This document shows positions 49,948-56,813 of a stretch of 64,000 nucleotides of DNA, piece by piece. The translations under genes and the position numbers were made by a program. Positions within the stretch are counted from its first letter, which is position 1. Every line of letters starts with the position of its first letter. The DNA is taken from NCBI GenBank assembly GCA_965223095.1, contig OZ244979.1:868001-932000 (forward strand). The letters run 5' to 3'. The stretch comes from J054 sp965223095 (GTDB lineage Bacteria > Pseudomonadota > Gammaproteobacteria > Steroidobacterales > GCA-2729495). The notes beneath the pieces were generated by a model that saw only the letters and a program-made list of their open reading frames with translations, was not told the origin of the DNA and did no database searches.

Positions 49948-52433
49948 GGGGTGTTAGCTTTGGCCTAAGTGCCTGGTGGCGCGATCTGCGCGCCGGCGAG
50001 CTGAATGTCCTGTTGATTGCGGTGTTGGTGGCCGTGACTGCCATGACGGCCGTCGGCTTTTTCACTGATCGTGTGGGTCGCGCCATTCGCGCTCAGGCCG
50101 GAGCGGTGTTGGCGGCGGACCTAGAGCTGCGCGCCAGTTCTCCCATTGATCCGGCTTATCAAGCGGCCGCCCGCGATCGCGGTTTGCGTGTGGGCGGCGC
50201 CATTGCGTTCCCCACCATGGTACTAGCGGGCGAAGCCAATGCTTTGGCCATGGTAAGAGCGGTGACCGAAGGCTATCCCTTGCGGGGCGAGTTGCTCATC
50301 TCCACAGAACTATTTGGCGAAACCGAGCCGGCCGTCGGTATTCCTGAACCGGGTACCGCTTGGGCGGAGCCCGGTTTGTTGGGCCGTATGGATATTGAGG
50401 TCGGTACCCAACTCAGTATTGGCGAATCGACGGTGACGGTCACGCGGGTACTCGAATACGCGCCCGGTCAGAACGTGGGTGGCATGGCCGCACTGGCCCC
50501 CGGGTTAATGGTCAATTTGGCAGATTTAGAATCATTCCGCGTGCTCAAGCCCGGCAGCCGGGTCACTTACCGGCAGCTGTTCGCGGGCACCGAAGAGCAA
50601 GTGGCAGGTTTGCGAGCAGAACTTACACCGATCTTAACCAAAGGCGTCAGTCTACGCGGTCTGGAAGACGCCGGTGAGCAGATTAACGCGGCCATTGATC
50701 GCGCCCAGCGATTCCTGACCTTGGCATCCTTGGTGACGGTGATATTGGCGGCGATTGCCACGGCCATGGCAACCCGTCGCTACGTGCTTCGTCACCTGGA
50801 TAATGTGGCCCTCATGAAGAGCATGGGCGCCACGCAAGCCTTTATCCGCACCAGCATGCTCACGCAAATCTCCCTGATCATTCTTGGTACGGCAATCCTT
50901 GGTTCCTTGTTTGGTTATTTTGGCCAACGCGCACTCGTTAGCCTGGCCACGGGCATTATCAATATCGACTTGCCGTCCGCGTCCTTGGCCGCCGGTAGCT
51001 TAGGTTTATTGACCGCCGCAACCATCACTTTGGGCTTCGCATTACCTCATCTGTGGCAGCTCAATAACACCTCGCCGATCCGGGTACTGCGACATGACTT
51101 GCCGCCGCCGCCGCTCAGCGTGGGGCTTACCTACGGCGTTGCCATCGCCGCTCTGTTGCTGATGATTTACGCCATCGTGCGCGATTTGACTTTGCTGGTG
51201 TTGATTGCTGGCGGCTTGGTCGCCGTGGCGGCGCTAGCGGTTGCGGGTGGCTGGCTGTTAATTCGCGTTGTTTCACAACTGCGTGGCGCGGCAGGAGTGG
51301 CTTGGCGCTACGGCTTAGCCAACATCTCGCGGCGCGGTGGTGAAAGCATTGTCCAGATTGTTGCTTTTGCGCTGAGTCTCATGGTTTTGTTGCTACTGAC
51401 CTTGGTGCGTACCGACATCTTAGCGGAATGGCGCCGTTCAATTCCTGATGATGCGCCTAACTACTTCCTGATCAATATTGAACCGGAACAATGGCCGGGT
51501 ATTAGGAAATTCTTTGCGGCCGAAGCTGGCAGCAAACTGGATGCGTTGCCTTTTATCCGCGGCAGGCTGACTAGTGTGAACAAGCAGTCGGTGGATGAGT
51601 TCGAATTTGCGAACCCTCAAGGCGCGCGTTTTGCGCGGCAAGAATCAAACATGACTTGGGCGAAGGAGTTTCCGACGACCAATGAGTTGCGAGAGGGCGA
51701 GTGGTGGGACCCTTCGCGCAGTGATGAAATCGAAATCTCCCTGGAGCGCAGCTTGGCCGATAACTTGGGTGTGGGTATCGGAGATAGCCTAGGCTTTAGC
51801 GTCGGTGGCGAAGAATTCGCTGCGCCGATTACCAGTATTCGCTCCGTAGAGTGGGACTCCTTCGCGCCGAACTTTTATGTGATGTTGTCCCCGGGCCTGG
51901 CCGAGCAACTGCCGCAAACATATATCGCCAGCGTCTATGTGCCACGCGAGCAACGTCGCTTGTTGAATCAATTCATCAGGAATTTTCCGGGTGTGACGGT
52001 TCTGGACCTAGGGGTTATTTTGGGCCAGGTGCGCATGATCATCGATCGCGCTTCCATGTCGGTTCAGTATGTGTTTTTGTTCACGGTCCTGGCGGGAATA
52101 ATGGTTCTCTTGGCTGCTGTGCAGCTCACCCGGGACGAACGTCGCTTCGAAAGTGCAATTTTGCATACCTTAGGTGCCGCGCGTCGAAAGATCATGCAAG
52201 GTGTCGCGGTGGAATTTATCGCTTTGGGTAGCCTGGCTGGAATTTTGGCTGCTTTAGGGGCCGCGGGCGTGAGTTGGCTATTAGCTACTCGAGTGTTTCA
52301 GCTTGACTATCAAATAAACCCTTGGTTATTGCTCACGGGCTGGGCTGCAGGCGCATTAATCGTCGGCATCACGGGCACTTTGGCGACACGGAAGGCGGTT
52401 ACGGCGCCGCCGGTGGTGGTTTTGCGCGGTTGA
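49944..52433 (+). CDS. ybbP: FtsX-like ABC permease YbbP
   Basis: An 829-residue permease with two FtsX domains and extended periplasmic parts. There is an N-terminal TM helix, a periplasmic region, a first group of helices (LASLVTVILAAIATAMATRRYV onward), a long second periplasmic part (residues about 500-690) and a last FtsX domain (VQYVFLFTVLAGIMVLLAAVQL, HTLGAARRKIMQGVAVEF). It belongs to the type VII ABC mechanotransmission group and pairs with YbbA. The adjacent TesA suggests a role at the envelope, which is unproven. Confidence 0.93.
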   Translation: MRGVSFGLSAWWRDLRAGELNVLLIAVLVAVTAMTAVGFFTDRVGRAIRAQAGAVLAADLELRASSPIDPAYQAAARDRGLRVGGAIAFPTMVLAGEANALAMVRAVTEGYPLRGELLISTELFGETEPAVGIPEPGTAWAEPGLLGRMDIEVGTQLSIGESTVTVTRVLEYAPGQNVGGMAALAPGLMVNLADLESFRVLKPGSRVTYRQLFAGTEEQVAGLRAELTPILTKGVSLRGLEDAGEQINAAIDRAQRFLTLASLVTVILAAIATAMATRRYVLRHLDNVALMKSMGATQAFIRTSMLTQISLIILGTAILGSLFGYFGQRALVSLATGIINIDLPSASLAAGSLGLLTAATITLGFALPHLWQLNNTSPIRVLRHDLPPPPLSVGLTYGVAIAALLLMIYAIVRDLTLLVLIAGGLVAVAALAVAGGWLLIRVVSQLRGAAGVAWRYGLANISRRGGESIVQIVAFALSLMVLLLLTLVRTDILAEWRRSIPDDAPNYFLINIEPEQWPGIRKFFAAEAGSKLDALPFIRGRLTSVNKQSVDEFEFANPQGARFARQESNMTWAKEFPTTNELREGEWWDPSRSDEIEISLERSLADNLGVGIGDSLGFSVGGEEFAAPITSIRSVEWDSFAPNFYVMLSPGLAEQLPQTYIASVYVPREQRRLLNQFIRNFPGVTVLDLGVILGQVRMIIDRASMSVQYVFLFTVLAGIMVLLAAVQLTRDERRFESAILHTLGAARRKIMQGVAVEFIALGSLAGILAALGAAGVSWLLATRVFQLDYQINPWLLLTGWAAGALIVGITGTLATRKAVTAPPVVVLRG

Positions 52434-52447
52434 GGGTTCAACCCCCT

Positions 52448-52463
52448 GGTACATATGTACCAT
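52448..52463. promoter_or_regulatory. 16-bp perfect palindrome upstream of the cytochrome b561 gene
   Basis: The sequence TGGTACATATGTACCA is a perfect palindrome 96 bases before the cytochrome b561 ATG and 15 bases after the ybbP stop. The flanks CC and CAGG extend partial symmetry. Its position and symmetry suit a dimeric regulator; the LuxR-type protein encoded two genes on is an obvious candidate, but this is only inference. Confidence 0.4.
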
Positions 52464-52558
52464 CAGGCCATTCTTAGGGCGTTTGCCCGATTCATCGGAT
52501 GGCCGTGAGTCCTTATGCTTCTTCTTAGCGCCTAAACGCGTTGCTAGATGGAGCTGTT

Positions 52559-53176
52559 ATGGTAGACCAAGATTATTCCTATCCGCGTTACGCAAGATTC
52601 TTGCATGTTGGGATGGCGGGTTTCGGTATTGCGGCATTTCTGACAGGAGAATTGGCGGAGAATGGTGAGAACTCGCTGGGCTATTTGCTCCATGCCTATT
52701 TGGGTTTGTCCTTGGCGGGCACCATATTGTTGCGCATCTGGCGAGGCTTTTTCGCGGCAGGACCATTGCGCTTTGCCGGTTGGTCGCCTATATCTGCTGC
52801 TCAGTGGCGATCGGCGGGCCGGGACATTCGAAGCTTGCTAAGCCTTAGGCTCCCTGAGCGGGGCATGCACGAAGGGCTGGCTGGTCTTACCCAGGCTTTC
52901 GGAATTATCATTTTTGCCGGGATGGGCGCAACGGGAACAGCGCTTTTCCTAATTGGTGGTGGCGCAGAGAGTTCCTTGTATGAACTAGTGGAGGAGGTGC
53001 ACGAGTTGGGGGAAGCACTTATTCCACTCTATCTACTACTCCACGTAGGATCCGTTTTATTGCACTCCTGCGCGGGCCGCCCCATATGGCAAAGAATGTG
53101 GACATTCAAAAAGACGCATCGGCCGGAAGAGACGGAACATCTGCGTTCCAGTTCCAGCACTACTATCCGGTCATAG
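52559..53176 (+). CDS. Cytochrome b561-family membrane protein
   Basis: A 205-residue protein with four TM helices resembling the prokaryotic cytochrome b561 / Ni-Fe hydrogenase b-subunit family. Candidate haem b ligands are His in RFLHVGMAGFGI, LLHAYLGLSLAGT and LLLHVGSVLLHS, located in helices 1, 2 and 4. Loops are short apart from a cytoplasmic-looking R-rich segment. The ATG at 52559 follows GGAG by five bases; the frame is open slightly upstream. Its end overlaps the next gene by 91 bases in another frame. The quinone or substrate partner is unknown. Confidence 0.8.
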   Translation: MVDQDYSYPRYARFLHVGMAGFGIAAFLTGELAENGENSLGYLLHAYLGLSLAGTILLRIWRGFFAAGPLRFAGWSPISAAQWRSAGRDIRSLLSLRLPERGMHEGLAGLTQAFGIIIFAGMGATGTALFLIGGGAESSLYELVEEVHELGEALIPLYLLLHVGSVLLHSCAGRPIWQRMWTFKKTHRPEETEHLRSSSSTTIRS

Positions 53177-53610
53177 TTCTAGCGTCGGCATCGGTATTCT
53201 TTGCGTATGACATTGTTGCGGATTTTCTCGATGATGGTGAGAGCTGGCCTCACGTCCTGGCTGAATTATTGGTCTTTTTGGCTATCTCAGTAGTCTTGCT
53301 AGGGGAATTGCGTCGGGTTGCTCGCCTCCGTCTTGCAGTTCACAGCGAGCGGGAAAAAATTGCACGACTGAGTGGTGAGCTGTTAGCAGTGATGCGCAAT
53401 CAGTTCAAAAACTGGGACTTATCACCATCGGAAAGTGACGTGGCCTTACTGCTGATCAAGGGCTTGTCCATGCGGGAGATTTCGCTTGCTCGCAGGGTTA
53501 AGGAGAAGACCGTCAGGCAGCAGGCAGCTGCTATCTACGCAAAATCTGGTTATGCGGGGCGTCATGAATTGGCCGCGCATTTTATTGAGGATTTGCTGGG
53601 TGAGAATTAG
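53086..53610 (+). CDS. Membrane-anchored LuxR-type HTH transcriptional regulator
   Basis: A 174-residue protein with two predicted TM helices (about residues 26-45 and 57-73), a charged coiled-coil linker (75-105), and a C-terminal LuxR-family HTH (about 111-170: LSPSESDVALLLIKGLSMREI, VKEKTVRQQAAAIYAKSG). There is no receiver or autoinducer domain, so the signal would come through the membrane part or a partner. The first 30 codons overlap the cytochrome b561 gene, which implies co-translation. A GTG at 53098 is an alternative start. Its stop codon lies inside the 34-bp palindrome arm that follows. Confidence 0.85.
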   Translation: MAKNVDIQKDASAGRDGTSAFQFQHYYPVIVLASASVFFAYDIVADFLDDGESWPHVLAELLVFLAISVVLLGELRRVARLRLAVHSEREKIARLSGELLAVMRNQFKNWDLSPSESDVALLLIKGLSMREISLARRVKEKTVRQQAAAIYAKSGYAGRHELAAHFIEDLLGEN

Positions 53611-53681
53611 GGGTCGAACCGATTGTTCTTTAGCAGGCGGCTATGGTCGCCTGCTAAAGAACAATCGGTTCGACCCCTAAT
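53606..53681. repeat. 34-bp perfect inverted repeat with 8-base loop (copy 2)
   Basis: Arms 53606-53639 and 53648-53681 are perfectly complementary; the loop is GCTATGGT. The outer part, TTAGGGGTCGAACCGATT, is shared with the element at 48561-48645, and the inner stem (CTTTAGCAGGCG) is different. The left end contains the TAG stop of the LuxR-type gene and the right end lies five bases from the stop of the convergent oxidoreductase gene. No T-run follows, so it is not a textbook terminator, though the RNA hairpin would be extremely stable. Confidence 0.85.
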
Positions 53682-53685
53682 GCCC

Positions 53686-55176
53686 TTACACGGTTGGCGC
53701 GATGTTTGCATTCAGACGAAACATATTCTTGGGGTCATACTCATTTTTTAGCGCGACCAGTCGCGGATAATTGCCCAAATAGTTTTTGTGTATCAGCGTA
53801 TCGGTTTCGTCCATTAGACTGTTGACGTAGAATCCCTCGGTATACTTTGCTGCCGCACCGAAATACTCGCGACCCCAGTTCACATTGGTGTCTGAAAGTT
53901 CGGGCTGATCCCACACGGCGCCGATCATTAGATCAAATTCGCCGTAGCGGTGCGCATAAGCTGTGGCATCGGCCGGCAAATCCTGGATGGCGCCACCCAA
54001 TTGCGACATGACCACGACCATCTCACGCTGTGTCGAGGGTTCTAGGCGTCCAACCAGCTCATCTATCAATCCGTCGGATATTTCCGGTATGTAGCCTGAT
54101 TTCAAATAGTACTTGCGACCGTAAGCTAGCTGCTGGTCATTCGACACTTGCAGTTTCGAGTACAGGGTTTTCTTTATGCCCATGCGTATCGGTTTGCCGA
54201 AATTCATCAGTGGTGCCAAATGCTTTTCCGCTTTGCGAATGTCACCACAGTAAGTGGCGCTCATGATTACAAAGCCCTTGCCGTTGGGCATCATCAGCAT
54301 ATTGCCGTTTAGAGAAAGCTCCCGATGGGACCGCTGTGAAAATTCATTGACAAAGCTCAGCACATCTTTGGCGCTTTCCATGGGGTACACGATACCGCCG
54401 GCCAGCACTTCATTTGTAAACGGATGTAACTGATACTCGAATGATGTCGCGACCCCGAAGTTGCCACCGCCGCCGCGCAAGCCCCAAAATAGCTCGGCAT
54501 TTTCGTCGTTACTGGCGCGCAGAAAACGCCCATTAGCCGTGACGACATCAACCGACAAGAGATTATCGCTGGTCAGACCGTGCTGACGGCACAAGCGGCC
54601 GATGCCGCCACCTAAAGTCAGCCCGCCGGCGCCCGTGTGAGACACGGTACCCGAGGTGGTGGCTAGGCCCAGGGGAATCGTTTCGTGGTCTAGGTTGCGC
54701 AACAGCGCGCCGCCTTCGACCCGCGCGGTTTTTCGCTGCCGGTCAACATGCACACCGTTCATCGGACTGAGATCTATCATCAAACCGCCTTCACAGGCGG
54801 ACTTACCGGCGATGCTATGGCCTCCGGCACGCACCGACAACAAGAGATTATTCTCGCGGGCGAAGTTAACGCCATTAACGACATCGGTGACACCAGAACA
54901 CTGAGCGATGAGGGCGGGCTTGCGATCAAACATGCCGTTCCACACGGTGCGCGCGCTTTCGTAGCCGTCGTTTCCGGCAAGCAAGAGCCGTCCATTGAGA
55001 CTGTTTGCGAACTCCTTCACCGCCGACTTGCTTAGCACTAATTCTTTACCATCCAGTGAAATGGCAGCGACATCAGACGATATTTTGGCGCGCTTAGTTG
55101 CCGCCCAACTTAGGCTGGGTAGCCCAGCAGTGCTGCCAAGGGCTAAGGATGACTGAATGAAGTGACGACGATCCAT
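53686..55176 (-). CDS. Tat-exported FAD-linked oxidoreductase (berberine bridge enzyme-like)
   Basis: A 496-residue protein with a twin-arginine signal (MDRRHFIQSSLALGSTAG). The FAD-binding PCMH/VAO domain includes SVRAGGHSIAG, where the His is the usual 8-alpha flavin attachment site, and GGLTLGGGIGRLCRQHGLTSDN. The C-terminus has the BBE motif (NWGREYFGAAAKYTEGFYVN, YPRLVALKNEYDPKNMFRLN). The second Cys attachment seen in bicovalent members (VCPTVG context) appears replaced by Val in TVSHTG, so probably monocovalent FAD. The substrate is unknown; such enzymes oxidise sugars, alcohols or alkaloids in the periplasm. Confidence 0.9.
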   Translation of the reverse strand: MDRRHFIQSSLALGSTAGLPSLSWAATKRAKISSDVAAISLDGKELVLSKSAVKEFANSLNGRLLLAGNDGYESARTVWNGMFDRKPALIAQCSGVTDVVNGVNFARENNLLLSVRAGGHSIAGKSACEGGLMIDLSPMNGVHVDRQRKTARVEGGALLRNLDHETIPLGLATTSGTVSHTGAGGLTLGGGIGRLCRQHGLTSDNLLSVDVVTANGRFLRASNDENAELFWGLRGGGGNFGVATSFEYQLHPFTNEVLAGGIVYPMESAKDVLSFVNEFSQRSHRELSLNGNMLMMPNGKGFVIMSATYCGDIRKAEKHLAPLMNFGKPIRMGIKKTLYSKLQVSNDQQLAYGRKYYLKSGYIPEISDGLIDELVGRLEPSTQREMVVVMSQLGGAIQDLPADATAYAHRYGEFDLMIGAVWDQPELSDTNVNWGREYFGAAAKYTEGFYVNSLMDETDTLIHKNYLGNYPRLVALKNEYDPKNMFRLNANIAPTV

Positions 55177-55332
55177 GGCTAAAATCTCCCAAGCGAGCGC
55201 TAGAAAATTAACGCTCTGACTATCCGGCTAAATTCAATATTTGCGAAGAGACATATCCATCAGCGGCTTGATCATCCGAAGACTTGGCCTTTAACAGTCC
55301 ACCGATAGGTAATACACCACGTGGCCTCGCAT

Positions 55333-55659
55333 TCAAGGCGCGAGATCCACAAGCAGTCGCCCGGTGATACCTTCGTCGCTCAACCAAGCTTCGTTCATAA
55401 ATTGTTCCTTGACCCAGTCAATGGAGTGCCTAGATTGCGCCAACTTTGACCCGGGATCATCGAGGGCATTGCCTCTGCTATAGCAGAGCAAGTATGGCTC
55501 TTCATTGATGGATATTGAAAACCACGATTCGATGGCTATTTCATCTTCGCGAAGGGTTTCAACGGCGTCGACCTTACGCTCGGCCATGGTCTGTACCCAT
55601 TGCTTGACTGTGCCTTCCGAGCCCGGTTTGAGCTTGATTAGTTTTACGGTCGCTTCCAC
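55333..55659 (-). CDS. Small conserved protein, DUF6176-like
   Basis: A 108-residue soluble protein with VKLIKLKPGSEGTVKQWVQTMAERKVDAVETLREDEIAIESWF, an alpha/beta (ferredoxin-like barrel) pattern similar to DUF6176/antibiotic-monooxygenase-fold proteins. Function unknown. TTG at 55662 opens the frame, but GTG at 55659 lies seven bases after GAGGG and is preferred. It is 156 bases upstream of the FAD oxidoreductase on the same strand. Confidence 0.65.
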   Translation of the reverse strand: MEATVKLIKLKPGSEGTVKQWVQTMAERKVDAVETLREDEIAIESWFSISINEEPYLLCYSRGNALDDPGSKLAQSRHSIDWVKEQFMNEAWLSDEGITGRLLVDLAP

Positions 55660-55806
55660 CAACTAGCCCTCTCAGCGTGGAGTGCCCATTTTAGTGGTTG
55701 GCGCGCTTATGGGGGGCACCGTCAGCAAGTGCTTGTTGGCCTGTTCATCCTTTGGCGCCCAGGATTCGCATTTGCCGGCGGCACAGCTGTTGCGCCCTGT
55801 GCACGA

Positions 55807-56790
55807 CTAGGCTACGCGGTTGCGATACTCACCGCCGATAAAGGCGGCCACAGTTGCCGCGAGTTCATCGACAGCGCGTTGCCGGCTTTCCTGTGCTGCC
55901 CAGGCCACATGTGGTGTAAGCAGGAGGTTTTCCAAGGTCGAGGTCACCAAGTTGTCATTGAGGGCCGGCGGCTCTTGATGGATTACATCGATACCCGCGC
56001 CGGCAATATGTCCTGCCGAGAGTGCCGCAATCAGAGCTTCGTTATCAATAAGTTTGCCGCGGGCCGTATTGATCAACACCGCATCCTCGCGCATTTTCTC
56101 CAAGCTGCTTCGATTGATCAGGTTCGTCGTTTCTGTTGTTAAAGGACAGTGCAGACTGATGAAGTGCGACTGAGCGACTAGTGCACCCCAGCCAATGCGC
56201 GGAATATCCGCCGCGATAACCGGTTCATCAAACATGTCGTCCAAGACATAAGGACGGCGAGCGGCAACTACACGCATGCCGAAAGCTTGACCGATCTTGG
56301 CAACGGCGCGTCCCAGTGTGCCAAGCCCAACGATGCCGAGGGTCTTGCCCGCGAGTTCACGGCTGCGCTGATTGAGTAGGCAAAAATGTGGGCTGCGGGA
56401 CCAGTCACCCGCGCGCAAGCTTTGGCCGTAGCGTCTTAGACCTAATGTCAATTCAAGCATTAGACCAAAGACATGCTGTACTACAGAAGGCGTGCAATAG
56501 TCACGAATGTTACAAACGGCGATGCCCTGCTCGGCGGCGGCCTGTAAATCTACATTGTCTGTGCCCGTCGCTGCCAGGCAGATCAGCTCTAGATGCTTAG
56601 CCTGTGCTAAGCATTGATGATTCAACCTGACTTTATTAACCAAGACAATTTTCGCCTCGGCGATTCGTGTGGCAACTTCATTTTCCGCGGTGTTCGGATA
56701 GAGTTCTAGGGACGGTAGCAATTGCTGCAACGGTTCGGGGTTGATGTCTTCGGGCCCTAGACTTCCGTAGTCGAGAAAAACCGCTTGCAT
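55807..56790 (-). CDS. D-2-hydroxyacid dehydrogenase (glycerate/hydroxypyruvate reductase-like)
   Basis: A 327-residue NAD-dependent dehydrogenase. It shows the NAD Rossmann GIVGLGTLGRAVAKI, catalytic Arg in INTARGKLID, Glu in GAGIDVIHQEPP and His in LLTPHVAWAAQESRQRAV (core TPHVAWAA). The TPHVAWA ending and overall layout resemble HprA-type hydroxypyruvate reductases rather than SerA, and no ACT domain is present. Substrate preference cannot be read from sequence. It follows ppc by 23 bases on the same strand. Confidence 0.88.
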   Translation of the reverse strand: MQAVFLDYGSLGPEDINPEPLQQLLPSLELYPNTAENEVATRIAEAKIVLVNKVRLNHQCLAQAKHLELICLAATGTDNVDLQAAAEQGIAVCNIRDYCTPSVVQHVFGLMLELTLGLRRYGQSLRAGDWSRSPHFCLLNQRSRELAGKTLGIVGLGTLGRAVAKIGQAFGMRVVAARRPYVLDDMFDEPVIAADIPRIGWGALVAQSHFISLHCPLTTETTNLINRSSLEKMREDAVLINTARGKLIDNEALIAALSAGHIAGAGIDVIHQEPPALNDNLVTSTLENLLLTPHVAWAAQESRQRAVDELAATVAAFIGGEYRNRVA

Positions 56791-56813
56791 CGATTGTCTA
56801 GGCCGCCGGCGCC

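Noticed and set aside
53606..53681. tRNA-like T-arm text (GGTTCGA) in the palindromic elements, suggesting a tRNA gene or attachment site.
   Set aside because: No acceptor, D or anticodon arms are present, and the text belongs to a self-complementary repeat.
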